Assembly: GCF_021442325.1 (NCBI RefSeq)
Contig: NZ_CP087879.1
Location: 1,860,001-1,924,000, forward strand
DNA from: Agromyces marinus
Lineage (GTDB): Bacteria; Actinomycetota; Actinomycetes; Actinomycetales; Microbacteriaceae
Direction of reading: 5' to 3'
DNA length: 64,000 nt
Made by a program: the position numbers and the translations under genes. The notes under the pieces are model-generated. The model did no database searches, was not told where the DNA came from, and saw only the letters and a list, made by a program, of their open reading frames with translations. How positions within the stretch are numbered: position 1 is the stretch's first letter; every line of letters begins with the position of its first letter. This document shows positions 18,349 to 28,167 of the stretch, one piece after another.

Positions 18349-19080
18349 CTATCGATCGGCGGGCGTCTCGCCGTTGCTGACCACGGTGCCGATCCGCTCG
18401 CCGAGGATCGCCTTCGTCACGTTGCCCGCGGGCTCCATGCCGAACACGGTCATCGGCATGCCGTTGTCCATGCAGAGGCTGAACGCCGTCGAGTCCACGA
18501 CCTTGAGTCCGCGCTGGAGCGCCTCCAGGTAGCTGATCCGGTCGATCTTGTGCGCATCGGGGTTGGTGCGCGGGTCGTCGGAGTAGACGCCGTCGACCCC
18601 GTTCTTGGCGACGAGCACCTCGTCGGCGCCGATCTCGAGCGCGCGCTGCGCGGCGACCGTGTCGGTCGAGAAGTACGGAAGACCGGCCCCGGCGCCGAAG
18701 ATGACGACACGGTTCTTCTCGAGATGACGTTCGGCTCGACGCGGGATGTACGGCTCGGCGACCTGGGTCATCGAGATCGCCGACTGCACGCGCGTCTCGG
18801 CGCCGGCCTGCTCGAGGAAGTCCTGGAGGGCGAGCGCGTTCATCACGGTGCCGAGCATGCCCATGTAGTCGGCACGACCGCGGTCCATGCCGCGCTGGCT
18901 GAGTTCGGCGCCGCGGAAGAAGTTGCCCCCGCCGACCACGATCGCCACCTCGACGGTGCGTGCCGCATCGGCGATCTCGCGGGCCAGCGAGCCGACCACG
19001 TCGGGGTTGACCCCGAGCGCGCCGCCGCCGAACGCCTCACCGGAAAGCTTGAGCAGCACCCTGCGCGTGTGTTCCGTCAT
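18349..19080 (-). CDS. pyrH: UMP kinase PyrH
   Basis: Phosphorylates UMP to UDP. 243 residues from the ATG at 19080 ([19 protein letters not shown]), the standard family start; longer readings add an unrelated leader. Visible motifs are [59 protein letters not shown] and [19 protein letters not shown]. It lies after tsf, separated by an intrinsic terminator and about 100 bases that could carry its own promoter. Confidence 0.96.
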   Translation of the reverse strand: MTEHTRRVLLKLSGEAFGGGALGVNPDVVGSLAREIADAARTVEVAIVVGGGNFFRGAELSQRGMDRGRADYMGMLGTVMNALALQDFLEQAGAETRVQSAISMTQVAEPYIPRRAERHLEKNRVVIFGAGAGLPYFSTDTVAAQRALEIGADEVLVAKNGVDGVYSDDPRTNPDAHKIDRISYLEALQRGLKVVDSTAFSLCMDNGMPMTVFGMEPAGNVTKAILGERIGTVVSNGETPADR

Positions 19081-19190
19081 CCCCGACCGATCCTTCCCCT
19101 CTGGGAGTAAAGCTAGTGGTTCCGGTACGTCGGCGCAGTGCCGAACGTCCGGGCCGTGCACGGGACGCCGCGGCATCCGCACACAGCAAA

Positions 19191-19224
19191 GGAGCCCGGA
19201 CCGCACGATCGCGGTCCGGACTCC
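19191..19224 (-). terminator. Intrinsic terminator after tsf
   Basis: A 14-bp stem with one mismatch (GGAGCCCGGACCGC paired with GCGGTCCGGACTCC) and a 6-nt loop sits 11 bases past the tsf stop. On the minus strand it is followed by TTTGCTGTGTG. Confidence 0.85.
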
Positions 19225-19235
19225 CCTGGCACGTG

Positions 19236-20066
19236 TTACGCGCCGACCTTGAAGCGGGCGAAGTCGCTGACGGTCACGCCGGCGTCCTGCACGACCTTGC
19301 CGACGGACAGCTTGTTGTCCTTGGCGTAGTCCTGCTCGAGCAGTGCGACCTGCTTGAAGAACGCGCCGAGTCGACCCTCGACGATCTTCGGGAGGGCGGC
19401 CTCGGGCTTGCCCTCCTCGCGCGTGATCTGCTCGACGAGCGCACGCTCCTTCTCGACCGCCTCGGCCGGGACGTCCTCACGCGTGAGGTACTCCGGCGCC
19501 GCGAACGAGATGTGCTGCGCGATCGAACGCGCGGTCTCCGCGTCGTCACCCGCGTAGCCGAGGACCACGCCGACCTGCGGGGGCAGGTCCTTGGAGGTCT
19601 TGTGCAGGTAGATCGAGAAGTGCTCGCCCTTCACGAGGCGGACACGACGGAGCTCGACCTTCTCGCCGAGGATCGCGGCCTCGCCGTCGATGAGCTCGGC
19701 GACGGTCCCGCCCTCGGCCGGCGCGGCCAGTGCGGCCTCGACGGTCTCGGCGCGGCCCGCGGCGACGGCCGCGAGGACGCGGTCCGCCAGCCCGACGAAC
19801 TTGTCGCCCTTGGCGACGAAGTCGGTCTCGCAGGCGAGCTCGATGAGGGTCGCGGTGCCGTCGCCGTTCTCGGCGGCGGCGACGAGCCCCTCGGAGGTCG
19901 AGCGGTCGGCGCGCTTCGCGTTGCCCTTGGCACCCTTGAGGCGAAGGATCTCCGTCGCCTTCTCGATGTCACCGTCGGCCTCGACGAGCGCGTTCTTGGT
20001 GTCGGTCATGCCGGTCCCGAGCTGCTCGCGGAGCGCCTTGATGTCGGCGATGCTGACGTTGGCCAT
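19236..20066 (-). CDS. tsf: Elongation factor Ts
   Basis: Nucleotide exchange factor for EF-Tu. 276 residues, complete. The N-terminal UBA-like domain has [37 protein letters not shown], followed by [20 protein letters not shown] core ([17 protein letters not shown]). The C-terminal [20 protein letters not shown] is typical. ATG at 20066. It is transcribed after rpsB with a 48-bp gap and ends at a clear terminator. Confidence 0.97.
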   Translation of the reverse strand: MANVSIADIKALREQLGTGMTDTKNALVEADGDIEKATEILRLKGAKGNAKRADRSTSEGLVAAAENGDGTATLIELACETDFVAKGDKFVGLADRVLAAVAAGRAETVEAALAAPAEGGTVAELIDGEAAILGEKVELRRVRLVKGEHFSIYLHKTSKDLPPQVGVVLGYAGDDAETARSIAQHISFAAPEYLTREDVPAEAVEKERALVEQITREEGKPEAALPKIVEGRLGAFFKQVALLEQDYAKDNKLSVGKVVQDAGVTVSDFARFKVGA

Positions 20067-20114
20067 GTGGAATGGACTCCCTGTCGATTCGGAGTGGGTG
20101 AGTTGGGGTGCCGA

Positions 20115-21002
20115 TTACTCGGCGGCTGCCTCGGCGGCGGCCTCGGCGACCTCGGCCTGGACCTCGGCGCCCTCGGCCTTGGCCTCGGCCTCGGTCTCGG
20201 CGACCTTCTCGGTCTCGGCGGACGCCTGCTCCGGAGTGGTCTCGCTGCCGGCCTTGAGGAGCTCCTGCTCCCACTCGGCGAGCGGCTCGGCCTCTTCGCC
20301 CTCTTCGGGCTTCTGGTGGCGCTGGATGAGGCCTTCGGCTGCAGCGTCGGCCACGATGCGGGTGAGCAGGCTCACCGAGCGGATCGCGTCGTCGTTGCCC
20401 GGAATCGGGTACTGGACCTCGTCGGGGTCGCAGTTGGTGTCGAGGATCGCGATCACCGGGATGCCGAGCTTCTTCGCCTCGTCGATCGCGAGGTGCTCCT
20501 TCTTGGTGTCGACGACCCAGAGCGCCGAGGGCGTCTTCGAGAGGTTGCGGATGCCGCCGAGCGACTTGTGGAGCTTGTCGAGCTCGCGCTTCTTGAGGAG
20601 GAGCTCCTTCTTGGTGAAGCCCGAGGTGGTGCCCTCGAAGTCGAGCTCCTCGAGCTCCTTCATGCGAGCGAGTCGCTTGGACACGGTCTGGAAGTTGGTG
20701 AGGAGACCGCCGAGCCAACGCTGGTTGACGTAGGGCTGGCCGACGCGCGTGGCCTGCTCGGCGATGGACTCCTGCGCCTGCTTCTTGGTGCCGACGAAGA
20801 GGATGGTGCCGCCGTGGGCGACCGTCTCCTTGACGAAGTCGTACGCCTTGTCGATGTAGGCCAGCGACTGCTGCAGGTCGATGATGTAGATGCCCGAGCG
20901 CTCGGTGAAGATGAAGCGCTTCATCTTCGGGTTCCAGCGGCGGGTCTGGTGCCCGAAGTGGACGCCGCTGTCGAGCAGCTGGCGAATGGTGACGACGGCC
21001 AT
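20115..21002 (-). CDS. rpsB: 30S ribosomal protein S2
   Basis: 295 residues. The ATG at 21002 gives [32 protein letters not shown], the canonical S2 start, behind an AAGGAG site. The core includes [14 protein letters not shown] and [30 protein letters not shown]-terminal tail of about 50 residues, rich in Glu and Ala, is typical of actinobacterial S2. The longer upstream reading was rejected because it extends into the leader. Confidence 0.97.
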   Translation of the reverse strand: MAVVTIRQLLDSGVHFGHQTRRWNPKMKRFIFTERSGIYIIDLQQSLAYIDKAYDFVKETVAHGGTILFVGTKKQAQESIAEQATRVGQPYVNQRWLGGLLTNFQTVSKRLARMKELEELDFEGTTSGFTKKELLLKKRELDKLHKSLGGIRNLSKTPSALWVVDTKKEHLAIDEAKKLGIPVIAILDTNCDPDEVQYPIPGNDDAIRSVSLLTRIVADAAAEGLIQRHQKPEEGEEAEPLAEWEQELLKAGSETTPEQASAETEKVAETEAEAKAEGAEVQAEVAEAAAEAAAE

Positions 21003-21172
21003 GGCCGTTCTCCTTCTGTTCTCAGTTCTCGCTCCGGCCGGCGGCCGGAAGCCCTGGTGCCCGGCACGGCTCCGCCGGCTCGCGATCGGATCGCGAGCGG
21101 GACTGAGTGGAGTCGGTGGCCGAATGGGCACGCGTAGTCGCCCCGACAGGCGGGACGCTGTCGGCCATGCTA
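21003..21172 (-). promoter_or_regulatory. rpsB promoter and structured leader
   Basis: TAGCAT (21172-21167) preceded by TG one base away is an extended -10. Downstream on the minus strand are a 7-bp stem with 8-nt loop (21143-21164) and a 9-bp inverted repeat around one base (21079-21097, CTCGCGATC-G-GATCGCGAG). The roughly 155-nt leader then reaches the rpsB site. An S2-binding autoregulatory leader is possible but unproven. Confidence 0.5.
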
Positions 21173-21283
21173 TCACGGCGCCGCGTGGCGACCCGTCCTC
21201 CCCCGGCCCGCAGCGGCCGTGCCGCCACCCCGGGTCATCACGAGACCGTCGAGAGCGGATGCCGCGGCGGGCACGCTCGTCGC

Positions 21284-21877
21284 ATGTCGGACTCGTCTCG
21301 CCCCCGCCCCTCGCAGCGGCCCATCGCGGTGCGGTGCGCGGCGCCCGTCGCCGTGGTCGCCGCCGTCGCACTCGGGCCGGCGGCCGCGGCCCTCCCTGCT
21401 GCAGCCGCCCCTCCGCCGCCGCCCGCGACGGCAGCCGGATCGTTCGAACCCGCCCCGGCCGCCGAGTCGGGGTGGATCTGGCCCGTCGGGCCGCCTGTGC
21501 TCCTCGTCGAGCCGTTCCGCGCACCCGCGACGCCCTACTCGAGCGGGCACCGCGGCATCGACCTCCTCGCCCCGCAGGCGGCCGCGGTCGTGAGCCCCGC
21601 GGACGGCGTGGTCTCCTTCGCCGGGCCGGTGGCCGGGCGCGAGGTGCTCTCGATCGACCACGGCGGAGGTGTCGTCAGCGCGATCGAACCGGTCGAGAGC
21701 GGCCTCGCGGCGGGCACCGTCGTCCGCGCGGGCGAGCCGGTGGGCGTCGTCTCGAGCGGCGGGCACTGCGAGTCGCGATGCGTCCACTTCGGCGTGCGCG
21801 TGCACGGCGAGTACGTCTCGCCCCTGAACTGGCTCGGCGGCGTCCCGCGGGCGGTCCTCCTCCCCCGCGGCGGGTGA
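21284..21877 (+). CDS. Secreted M23-family peptidase
   Basis: 197 residues from the ATG at 21284. A signal peptide ([27 protein letters not shown], split here only for description) is followed by a Pro-rich linker and a lysostaphin-like domain: [13 protein letters not shown] (HxxxD zinc ligands), [15 protein letters not shown] and [17 protein letters not shown]. The usual HxH is CxH here, as in many actinobacterial members with a C-H-F-G pattern; whether zinc binding is complete is uncertain. It diverges from rpsB and converges on xerC with 12 bp between them. Confidence 0.85.
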   Translation: MSDSSRPRPSQRPIAVRCAAPVAVVAAVALGPAAAALPAAAAPPPPPATAAGSFEPAPAAESGWIWPVGPPVLLVEPFRAPATPYSSGHRGIDLLAPQAAAVVSPADGVVSFAGPVAGREVLSIDHGGGVVSAIEPVESGLAAGTVVRAGEPVGVVSSGGHCESRCVHFGVRVHGEYVSPLNWLGGVPRAVLLPRGG

Positions 21878-21889
21878 ATCGCTCCCGAC

Positions 21890-22879
21890 TCAGGCCCTCG
21901 GGTGCGCCTGACGGTAGGACTGCTTGAGCCGCTCCGCCGACACGTGCGTGTAGATCTGCGTCGTGCCGAGGCTCGCGTGACCGAGGAATTCCTGGACGGC
22001 GCGCAGGTCGGCGCCACCGTCGAGCAGGTGCGTGGCAGCGCTGTGCCGGAACGCGTGCGGACCCGCCGGTCCGGATCCCGGGAGGTCGGCGAGCAAGCCG
22101 GCGACGAGGCGGTGCACGCTCCGAACGCCGAGCCGTGCACCGCGGGCTCCCACGAACACCGCGCGCGGCGCCGGTCGCGGCGCCGCTTTCCGCTCGCCCT
22201 CCCCCGACGCCGCGGCGAGGATCGCCGGCCGCGCCCGACCGAGGTAGGCATCGAGCGCGGCGGCCGCAGGTGCACCGAACGGCACGACGCGCTCCTTGGC
22301 CCCCTTGCCGGTGACCCGCACGGTGCGGTTCCCGCGGTCGACGTCGTCCAGGTCGAGCCCGACGAGCTCGGACACGCGGAGGCCGCACGCGTAGAGCAGT
22401 TCGACGATCGCGTGGTCGCGCGACGCGATCGGGTCGCCGGAGTCCGTCCTGGCCTGCATCCGCTCCAGCAGGTCGGAGACCGCGGGTGCGGCCACGACCC
22501 GCGGGAGCGTGCGCTTCGCCCGCGGGGCGCGCAGCCGCGCGCCGGCGTCGGACGGGGTGGCCCCGGTGCGTTCGAGCCACGCGCAGAAGCCGCGTGCCGT
22601 CGCGGCCCTGCGAGCCACCGTCGCCCGGGCGAGACCGCGTTCGGTCGCCTCCCACAGCCAGTCGCGCAGCAGGTCGAGGTGGAGTCCGCCCGCTTCGACG
22701 ACACCCGCGCGCTCGGCGAATCGGACCAGGTCCGCGAGGTCTCCGGCGTACGCGGCCGCGGTGTGCTCGGAGTACCCGCGCTCGATCCGCACGTGGGCCA
22801 GGTACCGATCGACCTGCGCGTCGAGGCGCCCGGCCCGCGTCGACCCGCGGGCGATCGCCTCGGAGCGCGGGTCAGCCAT
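21890..22879 (-). CDS. xerC: Tyrosine recombinase XerC
   Basis: Resolves chromosome dimers at dif with XerD. 329 residues. A SAM-like N-terminal domain ([29 protein letters not shown]) is followed by the catalytic domain with [15 protein letters not shown] (Arg), [14 protein letters not shown] (Lys), [39 protein letters not shown] (HxxR, His, Tyr). About 30 residues rich in Ala, Arg and Pro are inserted before the last block. The start overlaps the end of the metallophosphoesterase gene by eight bases. Confidence 0.95.
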   Translation of the reverse strand: MADPRSEAIARGSTRAGRLDAQVDRYLAHVRIERGYSEHTAAAYAGDLADLVRFAERAGVVEAGGLHLDLLRDWLWEATERGLARATVARRAATARGFCAWLERTGATPSDAGARLRAPRAKRTLPRVVAAPAVSDLLERMQARTDSGDPIASRDHAIVELLYACGLRVSELVGLDLDDVDRGNRTVRVTGKGAKERVVPFGAPAAAALDAYLGRARPAILAAASGEGERKAAPRPAPRAVFVGARGARLGVRSVHRLVAGLLADLPGSGPAGPHAFRHSAATHLLDGGADLRAVQEFLGHASLGTTQIYTHVSAERLKQSYRQAHPRA

Positions 22880-23792
22880 CCGTGATCCACTCGCGCTTGC
22901 GCGACCAGCGATCGAGTCGGCCCTCCTCGTCGAGGGCCTCGACCTCGGCGAGGAACTGCTCGCCGAAGCTCGTGATCTCAGCGAACCCGCCGACCGGGAC
23001 GACCGAGGTCACGATCTCGTCGTCGAAGCAGTGCACGAGCGAGAACGAACGGCCGCCGTCGATTCCGACGAGGCAGCGCGGGGGCGCGGACAGGTCCATC
23101 GTGTAGGCCAGCGCCCCGGCGACCGAGACGGGAACCCCGGCGAACATGCCCTGCGTCGGGTAGTGCAGATGCCCGCCGAGGATCGCGCGGATGTCGCGTC
23201 CCCGGAGCACCTCGGCCAGGTCGTCCTGGCGGCGCAGCTCGAGGATGTCCATGAGGGCCAGCGGCGTGGCGATGGGCGCGTGGTGCATGGCGAGCATCGT
23301 GCCGTACCGGGCAGGCTCCGCCAGGACCTCGTCGAGCCAGTCGAGCGTTTCGGGCGGCAGGGTTCCGTGATGGTAGCCGGGCACGCTGGAGTCGACCACG
23401 ACGATGCGCAGGCCCGCGATGTCGACGACGTGGTTGACGGGCCCGTCCGATCCGCCCTCCTCGCCGAGCAGGATGGTGCGGAACGGCTCGCGTTCGTCGT
23501 GGTTGCCCATGACCCAGACGATCGTGGCCCCGGTCGCCTCGGCGACGGGATCGAGGATGCCGCGGACGCGGCGGTAGGCGTCGGGCTCGCCGAGGTCGGC
23601 GATGTCGCCCGAGACGAGGATGGCGTCGAGCGCGCCGCGCATGCGCAGCAGCTGTTCGGCCGCCTGTTCGAGCTGCGCGACCGTGTCGGCACGGCCGCCG
23701 AGTGGCGCGTCGCCCGCGAGCAGGTGCGTGTCGCTCAGGTGCGCGATCACGTGGCGTGCCGCGGGATACCTGCCGAGTCGAGGGTGTTCCAT
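22872..23792 (-). CDS. Calcineurin-like metallophosphoesterase (CpdA-type)
   Basis: 306 residues with all five metallophosphoesterase blocks: [45 protein letters not shown] and [12 protein letters not shown]. The closest functional class is 3',5'-cyclic nucleotide phosphodiesterase CpdA, but the substrate is inferred only from overall form. The ATG at 23792 has GGAGG five bases upstream. It shares eight bases with xerC, so the two are co-expressed. Confidence 0.9.
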   Translation of the reverse strand: MEHPRLGRYPAARHVIAHLSDTHLLAGDAPLGGRADTVAQLEQAAEQLLRMRGALDAILVSGDIADLGEPDAYRRVRGILDPVAEATGATIVWVMGNHDEREPFRTILLGEEGGSDGPVNHVVDIAGLRIVVVDSSVPGYHHGTLPPETLDWLDEVLAEPARYGTMLAMHHAPIATPLALMDILELRRQDDLAEVLRGRDIRAILGGHLHYPTQGMFAGVPVSVAGALAYTMDLSAPPRCLVGIDGGRSFSLVHCFDDEIVTSVVPVGGFAEITSFGEQFLAEVEALDEEGRLDRWSRKREWITDG

Positions 23793-23841
23793 GTCCACCT
23801 CCGGGGCCAGCCTAGGACCACCCTCGCCCGGTGCGACAGGG

Positions 23842-25098
23842 TCACCCGGTTCGTCGTCGAACCCAACCGCCCGCCGCCCGGGTCGCGAGGCCCGTCGCAT
23901 CCAGCGCTCCGAGCGCGCCCCGGACCGCGCCCGAGGCCATCCCGGTCGAGCGCACGAGCTCCTCGATCGACCTGACGCGACGCATCGCCAGCGCATCGAG
24001 GACGCGCCGTTCGTCGGAGGTCAGGATCGCCAACGCCCGGTCGGTCGGGTCCGCGGACGCACTGGTCCGGACGTCGCCGTCGCCGGCGTCGCCGCCATCC
24101 GGGACGCCGACGAGCTCGGCCATCTGCGCGGCATCCGTCACGCAGACCGCGGCGTACTCGCGAAGCAGCCGATGGCATCCCGCGGAGGCCGGGCTCGTGA
24201 CCGGACCGGGGACCGCTCCGAGCGCACGACCGAGGGTCGCCGCGTGCCCGGCGGTGTTGAGCGACCCCGACCGGAGCCCCGCCTCGATCACGACGGTCGC
24301 GGTCGCGACCGCAGCGATCATCCGGTTCCGCTGGAGGAACCTCCACCGGGTCGGCGCGGCACCGCACGGCAGCTCCGAGACGACCGCGCCGGTTTCGGCG
24401 ATGCGGCCGAGCAGCCCCTCGTGGCCCGCCGGGTAGAAGCGGTCGATGCCGCCCGCGAGGTACGCGACCGTGGTGCCGCCGGACGCGAGCGTCGACCGGT
24501 GCGCCGCACCGTCGATGCCGTACGCCCCGCCCGACACGACCGTGAAGCCCCGGTCGGCGAGCCCTGCTGCCGCATCGACGGCGACGTGCTCGCCGTACCC
24601 GGTCGCGGCCCTCGCACCAACGAGGGCGATCGAGGCTCGCGCGGCGAGCGCCGCGGGCCTGCCTCGAACCCACAGCCCGTGCGGCGCGTGGGCGCCGAGG
24701 TCGTCGAGGCCGACGGGCCAGGCCTGGTCCCCTGGCAGCACGAGTCGCGCACCCACGCGCGCCGCCTGCGCGACCGAGCGGGCGATCGCGTCGAGGTCGA
24801 GCCGCGGCATCCACCGGCCGAGCCCGGCCGCGAGCTCGCGCGCACTCGGCGCACCCTCGCCCGATGCTCCGACCCGGTCGGCGAGTTCGCCGGCAGACGT
24901 TCCGGCGAGGAGCGCCGCGGCGGCCGCCTCCGCACCCAGGATCTCCGCAACGCGACCGAGCACCCCGTCACCGGGCTCGGAGACGAAGCCGAGAACGACG
25001 GCCGCCGTCGCCTGCGTGCCGGGCTGCGGTCGTACTCGACCGAGATCGGCCCCGATGCGCGCCGCCAGCGCGGCCGTCGACGTCATCGGCCCGGTCAT
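23842..25098 (-). CDS. dprA: DNA-processing protein DprA
   Basis: Loads RecA on incoming single-stranded DNA. 418 residues. A SAM-like N-terminus is followed by the Rossmann-like DprA core with ASIALVGARAATGYGEHVA, VVSGGAYGIDGAAHRSTL, AGGIDRFYPAGHE, RFLQRNRMIAAVA and GRALGAVPGPVTSPASAG. A C-terminal winged helix (LTSDERRVLDALAMRRVRSIEELV) closes it. ATG at 25098 shares ATGA with the YifB-type gene. Confidence 0.95.
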   Translation of the reverse strand: MTGPMTSTAALAARIGADLGRVRPQPGTQATAAVVLGFVSEPGDGVLGRVAEILGAEAAAAALLAGTSAGELADRVGASGEGAPSARELAAGLGRWMPRLDLDAIARSVAQAARVGARLVLPGDQAWPVGLDDLGAHAPHGLWVRGRPAALAARASIALVGARAATGYGEHVAVDAAAGLADRGFTVVSGGAYGIDGAAHRSTLASGGTTVAYLAGGIDRFYPAGHEGLLGRIAETGAVVSELPCGAAPTRWRFLQRNRMIAAVATATVVIEAGLRSGSLNTAGHAATLGRALGAVPGPVTSPASAGCHRLLREYAAVCVTDAAQMAELVGVPDGGDAGDGDVRTSASADPTDRALAILTSDERRVLDALAMRRVRSIEELVRSTGMASGAVRGALGALDATGLATRAAGGWVRRRTG

Positions 25099-26657
25099 GC
25101 GGCCACCGTCCCGGTGCGCAGGGCGAGGGCCTGCCCGACGTGCTGCGACGTCGGCCTCGACGCGCCCTCGAGGTCGGCGACGGTCCACGCGACCTTGAGC
25201 ACGCGGTCGTAGCCGCGCATCGTGACGCGTCCGCGCTCGAGCGCGTGATCCAGGCTCGCGGTCGCCCTGGAGCCCGGATGCAACCCGCCCTCCCCGCGCA
25301 GCCACGGACCGGGCATCTCGGCATTGGTCCGCCACGGCGTGCCCTCGAGTCGCCGGGCCGCGCGCTCGCGGGCCTCGACGACCCGGAGCCGGGCGCTCGC
25401 GGTGCTCGGCGCCGGAACGAAGTCCGGCTGGTGCTGCATGCGCAGTTGCGCGGGCGTCACCCGGGGCACCCAGAGCCTGAGATCGACCCGGTCCAGCAGC
25501 GGCCCGGATATCCGCGCGAAGTACCGCCGTTTCGTCGCAGGCGGGCAGGCGCACGGCTCGTGGGGGTCGTCGCTGCCGCCGCACGGGCACGGGTTCGCGG
25601 CCAGGGCGAGCTGGAACCGCGCCGGGAACGCCGCGACGGCGTGCGCCCGATGGATGCTGATCTCGCCCGACTCGAGCGGTTGCCGGAGCGCGTCGAGCAC
25701 CGCCGACGGGAACTCCGGCGCCTCGTCGAGGAACAGCACGCCGTGCGAGGCACGGGCCGCGGCGCCGGGGCGGATGACCCGGCTGCCGCCCCCGACCATC
25801 GCCGCCGCGCTCGTCGTGTGGTGCGGCGCCTCGAAGGGCGGCCGCACGGGGAGCGACCGCTCGACGACGTGACCGCTGAGCGAGCGGAGCGAGGCGACCT
25901 CGAGCGCCGCGTCCGGCGCGAGGTCCGGCAGGAGTCCGGGCAGGCGCGAGGCGAGCATCGTCTTGCCCGCTCCCGGCGGGCCGACGAACAACACGTGGTG
26001 CCCGCCCGCGGCGGCGATCATGAGCGCCTCGACCGCGTCGTCGTTGCCGACGACGTCGGACAGGTCGCCGGCGGGCGCCGTGGATCCCTCGGCCGAAGCG
26101 GATGCCCGCGCGATCGGCTCGACCGCCTCGGGCGCGTCGTCGACCTCGCCGCCGTGCCAGCGGACGGCGTCGCGGAGCGATGCGACGGCGACCACCTCGA
26201 TCCCGGGCACGAGCGCGGCCTCGGCGCCGTTCGCGGCCGGCACCATGACCCGCTCCCACCCGGCGCGGGCCGCGGCGAGGACGGCGGGCAGCACGCCGTG
26301 CGTCGGCCGGAGCCGCCCGTCGAGCCCGAGTTCGCCGAGGTGGACGCAGCCCGCCACCGATTCCGGGTCGACGCTCCCGGCCGCCGCCAGGCAGGCGAGC
26401 CCGATCGCGAGGTCGAACGCCGATCCGTGCTTGGGCAGCGCGGCCGGCGAGAGGTTCACGGTGAGGCGTCGGGCCGGCAGCGGGCATCCGGCGTTGGTCG
26501 CCGCCGAGCGCACGCGTTCGCGCGACTCGCCGAGCGCGGCATCCGGCAGGCCGATGATCGCGAACGCCGGCAGTCCGCTCGAGAGGTCTGCCTCGACGTG
26601 CACCATCGAACCGGCGAGCCCGACGAGCGCGACCGACGCGGTGCGTGCGACGGGCAT
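25095..26657 (-). CDS. YifB-family Mg-chelatase-like AAA+ ATPase (ComM-like)
   Basis: 520 residues. An N-terminal Lon-like fold domain (VHVEADLSSGLPAFAIIGLPDAALGESRERVRSA) is followed by the AAA+ domain with Walker A LFVGPPGAGKTML and Walker B GVLFLDEAPEF, a zinc-like Cys cluster ANPCPCG...CACPP, and SGPLLDRVDL. The homologue ComM is a branch-migration helicase used in natural transformation, which fits the coupled dprA. The ATG at 26657 overlaps the yraN stop by one base. Confidence 0.93.
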   Translation of the reverse strand: MPVARTASVALVGLAGSMVHVEADLSSGLPAFAIIGLPDAALGESRERVRSAATNAGCPLPARRLTVNLSPAALPKHGSAFDLAIGLACLAAAGSVDPESVAGCVHLGELGLDGRLRPTHGVLPAVLAAARAGWERVMVPAANGAEAALVPGIEVVAVASLRDAVRWHGGEVDDAPEAVEPIARASASAEGSTAPAGDLSDVVGNDDAVEALMIAAAGGHHVLFVGPPGAGKTMLASRLPGLLPDLAPDAALEVASLRSLSGHVVERSLPVRPPFEAPHHTTSAAAMVGGGSRVIRPGAAARASHGVLFLDEAPEFPSAVLDALRQPLESGEISIHRAHAVAAFPARFQLALAANPCPCGGSDDPHEPCACPPATKRRYFARISGPLLDRVDLRLWVPRVTPAQLRMQHQPDFVPAPSTASARLRVVEARERAARRLEGTPWRTNAEMPGPWLRGEGGLHPGSRATASLDHALERGRVTMRGYDRVLKVAWTVADLEGASRPTSQHVGQALALRTGTVAA

Positions 26658-27013
26658 CAGCCGATCCCCTCGAGGTGCTCGACGATCGCGGGCGCGTCGG
26701 CGGGTGCGTGCACGGCGACGGCGTCGATGCGGATGCGACCGGCCGGCGACCCGTTCGCCTCGCACCACGCGAGGGCGAGCCGTCGCAGCCGAGCGAGCTT
26801 GCGCGGGGTGATCGCCTCGAACGGGTGCCCGAAACCGGACCCCGCGCGGGTCTTCACCTCGACGAACACGAGGGTGGGGCCGTCGCGCAGCACGAGGTCG
26901 AGCTCACCGTGTCTGCAGCGCCAGTTCCGGTCGAGCACGCGCATGCCGCGGGCCTCGAGGTGATCGGCCGCGAGCTGTTCGCCTCGCCGACCGAGGTCGA
27001 TGTGGTGTGCCAT
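26657..27013 (-). CDS. yraN: YraN family (UPF0102) putative endonuclease
   Basis: 118 residues. The ATG at 27013 gives MAHHIDLGRRGEQLAADHLEARGMRVLDRNWRCRHGELDLVLRDGPTLVFVEVKTR (described in parts): the E-x-D-L and E-V-K residues form the PD-(D/E)xK nuclease core. The biological role is unsettled. A longer reading adds an unrelated basic leader and was rejected. Conserved between DUF2469 and YifB in actinobacteria, as here. Confidence 0.92.
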   Translation of the reverse strand: MAHHIDLGRRGEQLAADHLEARGMRVLDRNWRCRHGELDLVLRDGPTLVFVEVKTRAGSGFGHPFEAITPRKLARLRRLALAWCEANGSPAGRIRIDAVAVHAPADAPAIVEHLEGIG

Positions 27014-27149
27014 GCGCACAGGCTTCCGGGCGACCGCGCACCGGGATCGGCGCACCACGGCATCCGTTCACGCGACGGCGACCCGCTGCCCTGTTGAGGA
27101 CGGGTGGGCCGGCTCGCGGGCGGCCCGGGCGCACGGGCCGAGGCGGGTG

Positions 27150-27473
27150 CTACTCCTCGAGTGCGAGGTCCTTGGGCAGTTCGAACTCGCGCGTGGCGAG
27201 CTCCTCGACGTTCACGTCCTTGAAGGTCAGCACCCGGACCGACTTCACGAAGCGGTCGGCGCGGTAGACGTCCCAGACCCAGACGTCCTTCATCGAGAGC
27301 TCGAAGTAGAAGTCGTGCTCGGTGTCGCGACGCACGAGTTCCACCTCGTTCGCGAGGTAGAACCGGCGCTCGGTCTCGACCACGTACTTGAACTGCGACA
27401 CGATGTCGCGGTACTCGCGGTAGAGCGCGAGTTCCACTTCGCGGTCATAGTCGTCGAACTCGTCTTCATCCAT
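27150..27473 (-). CDS. DUF2469 family protein
   Basis: 107 residues, highly conserved in actinobacteria and always near rnhB. It is acidic and opens MDEDEFDDYDREVELALYREYRDIVSQFKYVVETERRFYLANEVEL, described here only in outline. The middle FELSMKDVWVWDVYRADRFVKSVRVLTFKDVNVEEL is typical. No catalytic motif is recognisable and the function is unknown. It is six bases downstream of rnhB, so it shares its transcript. Confidence 0.93.
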   Translation of the reverse strand: MDEDEFDDYDREVELALYREYRDIVSQFKYVVETERRFYLANEVELVRRDTEHDFYFELSMKDVWVWDVYRADRFVKSVRVLTFKDVNVEELATREFELPKDLALEE

Positions 27474-27479
27474 CGTGGT

Positions 27480-28166
27480 TCATCCTACTTCGAGGTCGAA
27501 CAGCGACGGCGCCGGTTCGGGGGCGCGGTCGTGCAGCCAGGTGCGCCGATGCAGGTCGCTCGGGCCGTGCTCGGCGAGCGCGGCGAAGTGGGCGCGGCTG
27601 GAGTAGCCCTTGTTCTCGTCCCAGTGGTAGAGGGGGGTCGCCTCATGCGCGCGGCGCATGGCCCGGTCGCGGTGGACCTTGGCGATGACGGATGCCGCGG
27701 AGACCGACGCGCAGTCGCGGTCGGCCTTGATCCGGGTGATCACCCGGGCGCGATGCTCGATGCGTGCGCTCAGCCAATCGTGGTTGCCGTCGAGCAGGAG
27801 CGGGGCGCCGGACACGAGGCCGGAATCGATCCCGAGCGCGGCGAAGGCCCGGGCACCGGCCATGCCGAGGCAGGCCATGATGCCGTGGCGGTCGATCTCC
27901 TCGGCGGTGGCCTCGCCGACCGCTGAGGCGAGCACCCAGGCCGACGCGCGCGGCGCGAGCAGTTCGCGCTTGGGTTCGGGCAGCAGCTTGGAGTCGCGCA
28001 GGCCCGCCGGCATCCGCTTCACGCTCGCATCGATGACGACCATGCCGACCGCGACCGGTCCGGCGAGCGCCCCTCGTCCGACCTCGTCGCACGCGAGCAC
28101 GACCGGTGCGCCCCCCGCGAGCAGGTCTCGTTCGAGCTTGAGCGTCGGCACGCCGGCCGGGCTCAC
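27480..28166 (-). CDS. rnhB: Ribonuclease HII
   Basis: Removes RNA from RNA-DNA hybrids. 228 residues. Motifs are VLACDEVGRGALAGPVAVGMVVI (Asp-Glu catalytic pair), GLRDSKLL, TRIKADRDCASVSAASVIAKVHRDR and YHWDENKGYSSRAH. The GTG at 28166 abuts the lepB stop; the ribosome site is weak, so coupling to lepB is likely. An internal GTG (VPTLKLE) is a possible alternative. Confidence 0.95.
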   Translation of the reverse strand: MSPAGVPTLKLERDLLAGGAPVVLACDEVGRGALAGPVAVGMVVIDASVKRMPAGLRDSKLLPEPKRELLAPRASAWVLASAVGEATAEEIDRHGIMACLGMAGARAFAALGIDSGLVSGAPLLLDGNHDWLSARIEHRARVITRIKADRDCASVSAASVIAKVHRDRAMRRAHEATPLYHWDENKGYSSRAHFAALAEHGPSDLHRRTWLHDRAPEPAPSLFDLEVG

Positions 28167-28167
28167 C

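Noticed and set aside
20067..20114. Terminator between rpsB and tsf
   Set aside because: Only a 5-bp imperfect stem is visible; the genes are likely co-transcribed.
21107..21283. Upstream extension of the M23 peptidase
   Set aside because: It covers the rpsB promoter and would place about 59 residues before the signal peptide.
27101..27126. Terminator after yraN or before the DUF2469 gene
   Set aside because: A 6-bp GGGCCG/CGGCCC stem lies upstream of yraN and past the DUF2469 stop; too weak in this GC content to assert.
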